Shown: positions 22,412 through 32,101 of the stretch, piece after piece
How the letters are laid out: every line of letters begins with the position of its first letter
How positions within the stretch are numbered: the first letter of the stretch is position 1
Assembly: GCA_030685235.1 (NCBI GenBank)
Contig: MU839091.1
Span: 186,001-250,000, forward strand
Source of the DNA: Copromyces sp. CBS 386.78
Lineage: Eukaryota; Ascomycota; Sordariomycetes; Sordariales; Sordariaceae
Direction: 5' to 3'
Length of the DNA: 64,000 nt
Notes under the pieces: generated by a model
Told to the model about the DNA's origin: nothing
What the model saw: the letters and a program-made list of their open reading frames with translations, nothing else
Database searches by the model: none
Program-made: the position numbers and the translations under genes

Positions 22412-23185
22412 GCAAAGCTAGGACAGTCGTTCTTTTCCCATGGGCGTAGTGTGTGCTTGCTTGTTTGATTTCGTTTACGGATTCTGCTTTGCTGTTTACG
22501 GTGATGAGATCAACGACCACAAACCACAAACAAATCAAAGCAAAAACTTTGGATCAACGATCAACCTTGGCCTCATTCACTTGTGCCACCAGTGGCTCTG
22601 CTTTTGAGCCCACGTCTCCTGCTGGCGCTGGAAAGGAGTTTGGGTACCGGCTTTGTTGGAGATGGTTGTGCTGTGAGCATGAAACTTTGATAGGAAACAC
22701 TGGGCAAACATCTGGGTTGCTACTTTAGTAATTAGCATAAACGGAAACAAGGAAAGCGAATAAAAAAAAAATAATAGACGAAGAACATTGTTCGTGGGCC
22801 CTTGTGATAGCATGTGATACTGTGTGCAATAGAGTTTGAGGAACCGAAAGTGCTTCTCCTGCCAACCTAGTACGCGTGGAAGGAGGATTTACGGACATTT
22901 TCAAGTTCCCCATAGCCCCCTTTTCAGAGCAAATCGGAGATGCACCCGAGTCACCGGAAACAGTACCCTTATCCCACATGCTTCTATGATCTCGGTGCCG
23001 TGGTGCCGTTTCAAAATTTCCCCCTTTCGTATGTCCGTTTTCACTTAGTGTAGGTACATATATCTTTCCATCTACGCAGTAAATCCATCTGGCCGTCCCC
23101 AAGCTTAGGTCCGTCCAAAACCCAAAGCCAGCCGCGATGTGCCTATCACAGAAGCAAGGCAAGAAGCAAGACCCCTATGAAGCTT
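22412..23185. other. Convergent 3' region between BCAS3-like gene and DPM2
   Basis: About 0.77 kb shared by the 3' flanks of two convergent genes. Contains an A9-10 run near 22765. No gene seen. Confidence 0.5.
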
Positions 23186-23829
23186 TTACGCCTTCTTCTT
23201 GGCCGCCGCCTTAGCCTTGGCTGCCTTCTTCCTGTTGCTCTTGATCATCACCATGCTCAAAAAGGTGCCGATGACGGTGGCGCCCAGGATGATGAGGACC
23301 ACGGGGATGCGGATGGCCCATTCACGGGGGGGAAAGACGTTTTGGAGGGGGTGGTCGGAGTCGACGAAGGGCTGTTTTGATTGTGTGTTAGTTTGCTGCT
23401 GTGTAGCGGAAAGAATACCGTATTATATCGAGTTTCTTAGTGGTTCAGGTCAGTAAGCCCGGCTGAGCCCGGCAACGCAGAGTTAAAGCTCTGCCAGTTC
23501 GATCGACAACCACGTGGTCTACATGCCGTCGAACGAAACCGACAGACTTATAGCTCCGTGTTGCCGGATGGACCTGAACCACGAATAGCTGACCCGAGAT
23601 GATACGGTAGGATGAGGTTTGGATTCGGTTTCGGGAGCATTAACGCACCATCAACAAAGTCCAAATGGTGTAATATAGGAAGACGAAGGTGGCGGCCACG
23701 AGCATGGCGAGGCCTACGAGTTTGTCGAGCTGTGGTCATGATAGGGGTTAGCAGTGTTCGGTCATCCAGTTTCCAGGCTTTGGGGGGTTGGATAGCACAG
23801 AGCTCGAGTTAGCAATTGAAACTCACCAT
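23186..23829 (-). CDS. DPM2: Dolichol-phosphate mannosyltransferase subunit 2
   Basis: Regulatory subunit of dolichol-phosphate-mannose synthase in the ER membrane, needed for N-glycan, O-mannosyl and GPI precursors. Model on the minus strand: exons 23827-23829, 23649-23729 and 23186-23371, giving 89 aa. The family pattern is complete: MLDKLVGLAMLVAATFVFLY (helix 1), YTIWTLLMPFVDSDHPL, then FPPREWAIRIPVVLIILGA (helix 2) and a Lys/Ala-rich tail ending KKKA, a possible ER-retrieval signal. The first coding exon is only the ATG, followed directly by GTGAGT. Intron 2 is long for this genome (277 nt) and holds an imperfect inverted repeat at 23441-23581. The small size and three exons make the gene easy to miss. 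Confidence 0.92.
23441..23581. repeat. Imperfect inverted-repeat element inside DPM2 intron 2
   Basis: Ends TGGTTCAGGTC (23441-23451) and GACCTGAACCA (23571-23581) are perfect reverse complements. Inside them the arms remain partly complementary: CCCGGCAACGCAGAG pairs with CTCCGTGTTGCCGGA with mismatches, and the centre is near CCACGTGG at 23510-23517. This gives a roughly 141-bp degenerate palindrome. It may be an eroded MITE or a structured intronic RNA. Confidence 0.65.
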
Positions 23830-24489
23830 TGTCAGTTGATCGGAAAGGTTGTTTAAAGGAGTGACGTGGTAGTTGGACAAAGTGGTTTGGTTGTTGGAAC
23901 GGAACAAAAAAAAAGTGTTGATGTTTCCTTCGTAGTAACTGACACCTTGACGTGAGATAGTACCTAGTGTATGGAGGGAACACCGAACACCTCCAGTTCT
24001 GCACTAACAGCGACCTGGCCACTACGGAAAGCTCCAGCTGCCGTCGCGACCCGTAGCGTCGCTGTTTCAGGGGTGGCGCGTTGAGCACAAGCGGCTCGCT
24101 GACGTTAGTGGGCCCTGGTGACTTTCTCAGAAGGGGAACAGCCCCACTCTTTTAGCGTTCTGGCCAGAGGGCACTACCTACCTAAACTCCACACCAGCCT
24201 CGTCAAGTTTTGGTTATGCGGCCACTCCCGTCACGTCAGACTTCCGCCTGCCTTGTCGCAAATTCGTGGTTGCAACTTGCGCGAGGCATCAGCCGTGGCT
24301 TGCAGTTGATGACTTTTTCCTCTCTTACAACTTGATTTCCCTTTTTCGACGATACACTCCCGGCCACACCCAGAACATATCTGGCTTCGACCAAGTCATT
24401 GACGCGACCTCGAGACACCCAACTCAACATTCAGCATATCGAATACCTGGTTTGGACGAAAGAAAACAGAGACAAGGATAATCTTGACG
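23830..24489. promoter_or_regulatory. Divergent promoter region, DPM2 and cwc22
   Basis: About 660 bp separate the two start codons, so both promoters lie here. There is an A9 run near 23908 and pyrimidine-rich sequence before the cwc22 ATG. No specific site is assigned. Confidence 0.5.
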
Positions 24490-27400
24490 ATGGCTTCGGC
24501 AGACAGCATGTCTCCGTCGCGTAGCCATCCCGACGACGATGACCGGTCCCCGTCTCCCAGGCCCAAGTCATTCTCCCCTACGGACGAAGACGGCTCTCGA
24601 TCCCCCGGTGAACGCACACCCACACCTCCCCCCCGCGATCCGTCGCCGTCTCGATCAGAAGGCGAACGCACATCTTCGCCATCTCCTCGCCGCGATCTCT
24701 CGCTCTCCCCAAGAGATCGCTCGCCCTCACGTCCACGATCCCGTTCGCCTATGCCCGGCAGCCAATCACCTCCCCGACGTCCTGCCCGCTCGCTGTCCCC
24801 GAGCGACGGCTCACCGGCGCGCCGTGATGATCGCTCACCCTCCCCTCGGGCACGCTCACCACCGCCACGCCGTCATTCCCGTTCTCCGCCGCCGAGACGA
24901 CAATCCCCTCCGCGCCGTCGTGATGCCGGCGACGATTATAGACCGGTAAAGAAGGAGCGTAGCCCGACGCCACCCCCTGCCCCTGTCAAGACGGAGGAGG
25001 AAAAGCTTGCCGACGCCAGAGCAGAGTACCAGAAGCTCTTGAATCTACGCAGTCAGGGTGTCTACCTACCGCCACACAGGCTTCGTGCGCTCCAGGCCGC
25101 TATCACCGACAAGAAGACCAGGGAATACCAGCGTATGGCTTGGGAGGCACTGAAGAAGTCCATCAACGGCCTGGTCAACAAGGTCAACACTGCCAACATA
25201 AAGTTTGTGGTCCCCGAACTCTTTGGCGAGAACCTCATCCGTGGCCGCGGACTGTTTTGCCAGAGCTTGTTGAAGGCGCAGCACGCCAGTTTGCCGTTCA
25301 CTCCCATTTATGCCTGCTTGGCTGCGATTTGCAACACCAAGCTACCCCAGGTCGGCGAACTGCTTGTCAAGAGGCTCATCCTGCGTTTCCGCAAGGCGTT
25401 CAAGAGAAACGATAAGGCGGTCTGCCTTTCGTCGACCATGTTCATTGCCCATCTTGTCAATAACCAGGTTGTCCACGAGATGATTGCCGCCCAGATTTTG
25501 CTGCTGTTGCTTGCGAAGCCTACCGATGACAGCGTCGAAATCGCCGTCGGTCTCATGAGGGAGGTCGGCTTGTTCTTGGAGGAAATGTCCCCGGCCATCG
25601 CCCATGCTGTTTTTGACCAGTTCCGCAACATTCTCCACGAGGCCGACATCGACCGTCGTACACAGTACATGATCGAGGTGCTGTTCCAGGTGCGCAAGGA
25701 CAAGTACAAGGACAACCCGGTTATCAAGGAGGAGTTGGATCTTGTCGAAGAGGAGGATCAAATCACACACCGGATTGGACTCGACGACGAAATTGACCCG
25801 CAAGATGGACTCAATGTCTTCAAGATGGATCCCAACTGGGAGGAGAACGAGGAGGAATACAAGAAGCTGAAGGCGGAGATTTTGGGCGAGGCCAGCGGCG
25901 ACGAGGAGGGCGATTCCGATGACGAGTCGGAGAGCGAATCGGAATCGGAGGATGAGGAACAGAAGGCGTTGGAGATCAAGGACCAGAGCAATGCGGACCT
26001 CGTCAACCTCAGAAGGACTATCTACCTCAGCATCCAATCGAGTGCCGATCCCGAGGAAGCGGCACACAAGCTCATGAAGCTGCGGCTCCCTGCCGGTCAG
26101 GAGGCCGAGTTGGTGTCGATGATTGTCGAGTCATGCGCCCAGGAGAAGGTCTACTTGAAGTTCATGGGCTTGCTGGGAGAGCGGTTTGCCCGTCTCAACA
26201 GGATGTGGATGGATTTGTTCGAGGAGTCCTTCGCCAAGTACTACTCCACGATTCACCGATACGAGACCAACAAGCTTCGCAACATTGCTAGGTTCTTTGG
26301 GCACCTTTTGGCTACTGATGCCATTGGCTGGCACGTTTTCTCCGTCATTCACCTAAACGAGGAAGAGACGACGTCCGCTAGCCGTATATTCATCAAGATC
26401 TTGTTTGAAGATCTCCAGGAAAATATTGGTTCTGCGAAGTTGAAGGCCCGCATGAGCGAAGAAACCCTCCAGCCCAGTCTACAGGGCATCTTCCCCCATG
26501 ACGAACCGCGCAACATTCGCTTCTCTATCAACTACTTCACCTCCATCAAGATGGGTTATCTCACCGACGAGATGCGCACTTTCTTGGCGAACATGCCGAA
26601 ACCGGCCCTGCCAGCGCCCCCAGCGGACTCCGATTCCGAGTCCGTGTCCAGCTACTCTTCCTATTCTTCCTACTCATCCCGTTCTCGCTCCCATGCCCGG
26701 ACACCCCGGAAGGACACCCGCGGGCGTTCGCTTTCGCGCACCCCTCCTCGTCGTGGCAGGGGCAGATCGTACAGCCGGACACCCAGCCGAAGCAGGAGTC
26801 GCAGCCGCAGCTACAGCCGTTCCGTCTCTAGGTCCGTCTCACGCTCTCCTCCTCAAAGGCGAAGGACAGCGGACTCTCGGTCTCCCAGCCCGCCTCCCCG
26901 CGGCCGTGGCCGTAGCTACGACCGGTACTCCCGCTCACCCTCGCGCTCGCGCTCTCCTACTCGCTCCCCGGCGGCGGCGCCCATCCGCCGCAGTCGTTCC
27001 GGAACCCGCAGCCGTAGCAGATCCTACTCCCGCTCGCCATCGCCCCCGCCTGCTCGTGGTTATCCCACCCGTGGTCGTCCCCCTGTCGGCAACAACGACA
27101 AAGCCACCGCCGCCGCCGCTCCCGGCAAGCGTCGCAGAGAAGGCTCCTATTCGGCAAGCCGCTCGCCACATCCCCCTCCCCAGCAGCGTCCTCGCAGAGG
27201 GGGTTACAGTCGGTCACGCTCAAGGTCTCCGATACCAATCAGAGGTAACGGGCCGAGGGGTAGGGCTGGCCCACCACCCTCTCGTGGTGGTGGGCGAGAT
27301 CGCTCCTACTCGAGATCTCGAAGCCGGTCACCTCCGCCACCAGCGGCTGCCGCAGGGTCTAGAAGAGGTGTCAGCAGGTCACCGAGTCCGGCGGCGGTGG

Positions 27401-27495
27401 GGAAGAACAAACGGAGAAGATCGTATAGCAGCTCTAGGTCGAGGTCCAGGTCCAGGTCCAGGTCGCCGGTTGCTAAACGGGGAAGAGTTGATTAG
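24490..27495 (+). CDS. cwc22: Pre-mRNA-splicing factor Cwc22
   Basis: Spliceosome component of 1001 aa in one exon; the Cwc22 family helps place the helicase Prp2 and, in animals, recruits eIF4A3. Residues about 1-165 are an RS-rich, Arg/Ser/Pro-repeat region. The MIF4G domain spans about 205-395 (REYQRMAWEALKKSINGLVN, ELFGENLIRGRGLFCQSLLK, VVHEMIAAQILLLLLAKPTD). An acidic linker follows (DEEGDSDDESESESESEDEE near 475-495). The MA3 domain spans about 500-620 (LRRTIYLSIQSSADPEEAAH, RFFGHLLATDAIGWHVFSVI). Residues from about 715 to the end are a second long RS region ending SPVAKRGRVD. The N-terminal RS region is an extension relative to yeast Cwc22. The start is the first in-frame ATG after TTGACG. 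Long frames on other phases within this gene are by-products of the Arg/Ser repeats. Confidence 0.96.
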   Translation: MASADSMSPSRSHPDDDDRSPSPRPKSFSPTDEDGSRSPGERTPTPPPRDPSPSRSEGERTSSPSPRRDLSLSPRDRSPSRPRSRSPMPGSQSPPRRPARSLSPSDGSPARRDDRSPSPRARSPPPRRHSRSPPPRRQSPPRRRDAGDDYRPVKKERSPTPPPAPVKTEEEKLADARAEYQKLLNLRSQGVYLPPHRLRALQAAITDKKTREYQRMAWEALKKSINGLVNKVNTANIKFVVPELFGENLIRGRGLFCQSLLKAQHASLPFTPIYACLAAICNTKLPQVGELLVKRLILRFRKAFKRNDKAVCLSSTMFIAHLVNNQVVHEMIAAQILLLLLAKPTDDSVEIAVGLMREVGLFLEEMSPAIAHAVFDQFRNILHEADIDRRTQYMIEVLFQVRKDKYKDNPVIKEELDLVEEEDQITHRIGLDDEIDPQDGLNVFKMDPNWEENEEEYKKLKAEILGEASGDEEGDSDDESESESESEDEEQKALEIKDQSNADLVNLRRTIYLSIQSSADPEEAAHKLMKLRLPAGQEAELVSMIVESCAQEKVYLKFMGLLGERFARLNRMWMDLFEESFAKYYSTIHRYETNKLRNIARFFGHLLATDAIGWHVFSVIHLNEEETTSASRIFIKILFEDLQENIGSAKLKARMSEETLQPSLQGIFPHDEPRNIRFSINYFTSIKMGYLTDEMRTFLANMPKPALPAPPADSDSESVSSYSSYSSYSSRSRSHARTPRKDTRGRSLSRTPPRRGRGRSYSRTPSRSRSRSRSYSRSVSRSVSRSPPQRRRTADSRSPSPPPRGRGRSYDRYSRSPSRSRSPTRSPAAAPIRRSRSGTRSRSRSYSRSPSPPPARGYPTRGRPPVGNNDKATAAAAPGKRRREGSYSASRSPHPPPQQRPRRGGYSRSRSRSPIPIRGNGPRGRAGPPPSRGGGRDRSYSRSRSRSPPPPAAAAGSRRGVSRSPSPAAVGKNKRRRSYSSSRSRSRSRSRSPVAKRGRVD

Positions 27496-27946
27496 AGGTC
27501 CTCTTACCGTAAGCGTTATTAGGTGCTGCTGAGGGACAGATGGGCTGACGGAAAGGATTGGAGGAAGTGACAGATCGCTATCGAATTGGAATATAGAATA
27601 AGCCACGAAATGTGTATTGATACCAGCAAGCATTTATTGTGAAAGAAAAGAATGAGAAGGTGAAAGTAGGGCTAGTAGTTAGTACTAAGGCAAGAAGTAA
27701 ATGAAAAAGCGAAGGACGATTGCGGTCCCATTGGTAATGACAGCCAAGATGCGTTATTCTGGTGACATGTTGACATCCTGATCGATATGTTCACTTGAGG
27801 AGACCATATTTGAACTTCAAAATAAGGGGTATGATACTTTCTAACAATGCTACTTTTACCATTTATAAACTAAAGCACAGCTCCATCAACATATGCCAAA
27901 CTCCTCTCTACAAAATCTGCCACCTTCTAGAACCTGTCATTGCCCA
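27496..27946. other. Convergent 3' region between cwc22 and DUS1
   Basis: 451 bp between two convergent stop codons. A/T-rich, with AATAAG near 27597 and ATGAATT-poor sequence otherwise. No gene seen. Confidence 0.5.
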
Positions 27947-29954
27947 CTAACCACTAACCAACTCACTCTTGGGATAACTGGTCGTAGCCTCCAACGACTC
28001 CACCGCCGTCTCCGCGCCATCCTCTCCCGCAACAGGAACCGGCGCGGCCTCTTCAGCCGCCTTGTCCTTGTTCACCTCCTCTTTAGTTTCTTCCTCCTTC
28101 TTCACCTTACCCCCACCAAAGACCGAAGCCACAGCCGCAACAGCAGCACCAGCAGCAGCAACAACCCCCGCCCCGTTCTTGATCTTCTCAGCAGTAGCCG
28201 CCTGCGCCTTCAACTCCTTCTTACTCAACTGCAACGCCCCCTTGGCCAGGGCCTCCTTGGGCAGCGGCCTAATGATAGGCTGAACCACCCACCAAGGCCT
28301 CTTATTCTCTCTCCTGGCTTTCGCCGAGGATTCCGGGTCATTTTGGGACTCTTCCGTTTCCTTCATCAGTGTCTCAAGCTCCTCGACGTCGAATGATGCC
28401 CCATCAGTGCGTTCGTATTCGAGAAGTCCCTGGGCAACCTTGCGCTCGACTTGCGAGAGGATGGCTTCGTACTTGAGTATATCGGCGCCGTTACGGGCGC
28501 GGGCGAGCATGTCGCGGACGTCGGTGTGGGTTGTTACGAAGTGTCGGAGGAGGTGGAAGCAGTGGGGTTGCATTGAGACAAGGTTGGGGGACGTTTGGAG
28601 GGTTTTCGGGTGGAGGTGGGGGTTTGTGGTGTCTGTGGGTGTGGAAGTGGAGGGGGTGGAAGCGGTGCCGTTGGCGGACTTGTGCTTTTTCCTTGGTGGT
28701 TCGTCGCTGTTGTTCTGGCATTGGGTGGTTGTTGTCTCGGTAGAGGTGATGGTGGGTTTCTCGAGCCAAGTAACATCATCACCTGGCATGAACAACGTTC
28801 TCCTCACCGGCGGCTCCTGCTCCAGCACGTATTTGTAGAGGATATCCATATATCTCCTCAGCACGGCATCGACGCGCCAGCCGCCCCGACTACCGTCCTT
28901 GCTGCGCCAGTACTCTCTCCCTTCCTCGCCCACGGGCGGCGGCCTGGCGAATAGGCCCGGGTCGCTGAGGTTGCCCTCGGCACTCATGACGCCGTCAGCG
29001 CCCGTGGTTTCCAAACACTTCTCCAGGTCGGAATATTGGAGTATGTTGCCGTTCGCAAAAATGACCGTCTCCTTGGGCAGGTTCTCGCGCAGGTAGCGGA
29101 TGTACTCCCAGTCAGCCAGCCCCGTCTGGTGGCCCTTCTGCTCGCGCCGCCGGCCATGGACCGTGAGAATGCTGGCGCCGGCGCGCAGCACGTTCTGGGC
29201 GTATTTGAGGGTGGCCTCCTTGGTCTCAAGGATGCGAATCTTGGCCGTAACGGGGATGTCGAGTTCGTTGTGCAGGGTGTTGATCAGCTCGAAGATGAGC
29301 TCCTGGTTCTCTTGCAGGAAGGAACCGTATTGGCCGCGCTTGGCGATGCCCTGCGGGCAGCCGAGGTTGAGGTCGACGGCATCGCAGTAGGGGGCTACGA
29401 GCTTGGCGGCGGAGAGCAGGTAGGACGGGTCATTGGCGCAGAACTGGACGAAAAGGGAACGGTCGATCGAGGGGTTGCCGTCGAGGAAGGGGACGTAATC
29501 GGGCGAGCCCGGGCGGGGGCTATTTTCGGTGAGAGGGCCGCGTATCGGTTGGTAATGGGAGTCGCGGTATTTTGGCGCTTCGGTGAACAGTCGGGCGTGG
29601 AACATGGGCGTGTAGCAAAGGAGCTTATGTTGCTCTTCGGCCGGTAGGAAGGATCGAGTCAGCATGCGCCAGGCCTGTCATGGAAAGCAACTTGTGGTTA
29701 GTCGGACGGTTTTGTGTAAATTGTTGTTTGTCACTGGACATTGTCCACAAGGGCGCAAAACTCACAAACTCAGACTGGTCCACCATAGGAGCAACAATGT
29801 ACTTCGGGCTACCGATGCTCTCGTAGAAAGCCCTGCCATGAAGCTTCGTCTTCTTGGGCGCTTGGGGTGTCGTGGTCGCATTGGCCTCTGTTGCGCTCAG
29901 GCTGGCAGCCGCAGAGGCGGCCGAAGGAACTGTTGTCGCAGAAGGGGAAGCCAT
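27947..29954 (-). CDS. DUS1: tRNA-dihydrouridine synthase 1 (Dus1 type)
   Basis: FMN enzyme that reduces uridine in the D-loop of tRNA (positions 16/17 for the Dus1 family). Minus-strand exons 29766-29954 and 27947-29674, 638 aa; the splice is phase 0 with GTGAGT and joins VAPMVDQSEF to AWRMLTRSFL. TIM-barrel marks are clear: KYIVAPMVDQSE, VQFCANDP, CDAVDLNLGCPQ (catalytic Cys near 169), VTAKIRI, LTVHGRRREQKG and VIFANGNI. The C-terminal 300 residues go beyond the catalytic and helical domains and are low complexity, with Thr/Pro-rich and Ala/Lys-rich parts. The first ATG is at 29954; an in-frame GTG further upstream would add a basic, Arg/Ser-rich leader resembling a mitochondrial signal, so a non-AUG start giving a dual-targeted form is conceivable but unproven. 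Confidence 0.93.
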
Positions 29955-31575
29955 CGTGGTAAAGGACCTGAACGATTGACGATGGTGGAGGAGTAGCCTC
30001 CTAGCGAGTGTCGAAAGTGAAGCCACGGTGGGGGCAGGTTGTGTACTTCCTTGAGCAACACGCCTCTGACCGTTTCAAAAGTTTACTCTTGTTTACAAGG
30101 CAACAGCATTAAAATTTAGGCCTTCTCCGCAAGGCTGACGGCTTATCAGATTTGGGGGAGTGGCCACCGATGATGATTGGTTGCCCCGCAACTTTCCCCA
30201 CGAACCAGGAGAATGCAACGCCGAACAAGGGTCATCCTTCCACAAAGCGTGGGGTCATTGGGGCTTTGAGCATTTGTCTGTCGACCAATCACAGGGAGAG
30301 GCCGGGCAGCCAAGAACATCCCCAACTCTAGCCTTGGCCGTTCTCCAACCAAAACGTCACGAGTTCAATCCCATTTTTACGTTTTGTTCTCACACCTTCT
30401 CTATATTGTTGTCTTGTACAGTCCGGATATTCACTCAATATTCCGATGATACCATGGGATTGATATCATAGGTCTTTCTGCTACGCCTGCTCAGCAAAAG
30501 TTTTTGCACCAGTCCTGAGACTGTTCCATTTAGCTTCCAAAGAAATGATCGTATCTCTGCGGTCCTCTTCGCTTGACAAAGATGCCATGTGTGACTATGA
30601 CACAGATAAAAAGATGATTTCAAACGAGTATCAAAGACGGCTTTTTAACAATGACCTGGCCGTGATTGGTCCCCAGGCCTTTAGGCACCAGCTGTTCCAG
30701 ATAGCTCTGAAAGCCTTCAGCCCTTTCACTGCCTGTTTCCCGCACGCTATTAGTGGTCATATGTGAAACTGATCTCTTTGAGAAAGTTTTTGATCTAACA
30801 AGTCTCAATAAGCTTTCTCTTGGCAGCCTAGCATACGCTGGGTCTCGCTAAAGAGAGTGCAGTAGTGTCAGGTACGTTCAGGAACAGTCGTCGAAGTGAA
30901 GATCATTTTGGGAATGGAGCATCTAGGGAGACATACCTGTGGGTACAGGCGCTTTACTTTCTAATATCAAATTTGATAAACTTGGATACCACATTACTGA
31001 ACAGTTAAGTTTCTCAAATTGAGATGCTTTTCGGTTAACATTTGTGGAGGCTGTGAAACTATTTCTCTATGTGACTGCTGTTGGTCTCGGACCAAACTAG
31101 GACTGACACCGACGAGAAGCGATTGAGACCATAGCAAAGCAAGGATGCAGATACATTTGTCAACCACTTGGACAAGACGGATTCAAATATTAAACTGTAA
31201 AAGATTCCACTGGTTTCCTTGATAACTAAGATAAAAATGCTCAAGACATAAGAGAGAAAAATCAGAGAGGCCAACTATGACTGGCAAAACAATATCAACC
31301 TGGGAGTCCAACAAGCAAAGAAGATGCCACAATCTCAATATCAAATCGCTATAACGCTTCCTGTCGGATTCAACATGCTGTGCTGGCTTGAAATGATCCA
31401 GTTGTAGGTTTGCTATGACGTACGAATTTTGACTCGCTTCTCTTCCCGAAATAATCAAGGAAACTGGAAACAAAATGCCACACCCACTCACTAGAAGAGA
31501 TTTTGTTCGAAGTTGTTGGTGCCTTATTTGTTGCTTTTCCATATCACCCCACTGTGGGCCAAATTGGACCCAGAC
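29955..31575. other. Intergenic region, AT-rich, no intact gene
   Basis: Upstream region of DUS1 followed by a relatively AT-rich stretch (about 30580-31500) with only short frames. A GAGTTCAATCCC at 30361-30372 resembles a tRNA B box but has no matching A box or cloverleaf. It may be eroded repeat DNA, but I see no repeat structure. Confidence 0.45.
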
Positions 31576-31902
31576 TCAAACACCAATTGCCTCAAGATAG
31601 CTCGAAGATGACCAAGAAGAGACGCTTGCTCCTCTGAACATTTTTCTTCGTTTGCCTGACCTCCAACATATCGAACAGCGAATCGCGCTCCACCTCTTTT
31701 TGTTGCACTTCGGGCAATAAACCGCCTCAAGCTTTCTGTCCAACCGACGCCCCGTGGGATCTCCCGTGTCGTCGTTGTCGCCATCGATCCAGCGCGAGTA
31801 GTCCAAGCAAGGAATGGTCGGTGCCGTTTCCTACGCCCATACACACACCAGAAAGTCGCTCGCGACAGCGACAAAGACCCAGTCGTCCGCATTCACCACC
31901 AT
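31576..31902 (-). pseudogene. Possible broken small zinc-ribbon ORF
   Basis: Reading left from ATG 31902, 23 codons (starting MVVNADDWVFVAVASDFL) end at TAG 31831-31833, then the same frame stays open for 85 codons to 31576. The downstream part contains DYSRWIDGDNDDTGDP and YCPKCNKKRWSAIRCSICWR, a CxxC...CxxC pattern like a zinc ribbon. No good intron removes the stop; GTGTGTGTATGGGCGTAG would be only 18 nt. Either a degenerate gene, with the TAG possibly from C-to-T mutation, or chance. I do not recognise the family. Confidence 0.25.
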
Positions 31903-32101
31903 GCAGCCAGCTACCGCCCCATTTTCAAAAGGAAAGATTAGGATACTCTTGAGCGAGTCTAGAGGCAACAAAGCCCTGCTGAAAGCGACAAAATCCGAAT
32001 AACGCCATAAACACCAAACAATGCTCTTTGCTGAGAGAAAAAGGAAACGCCTCGGAAACGAGAATTATGAGTGAGGTGCAACCGCCGTAACGTTGGACTC
32101 G

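Noticed and set aside
26498..27532. 344-codon open frame within cwc22
   Set aside because: Frame-shifted reading of the Arg/Ser repeats; the Cwc22 frame explains the sequence.
30361..30372. B-box-like GAGTTCAATCCC
   Set aside because: No A box or acceptor stem upstream; a lone match.
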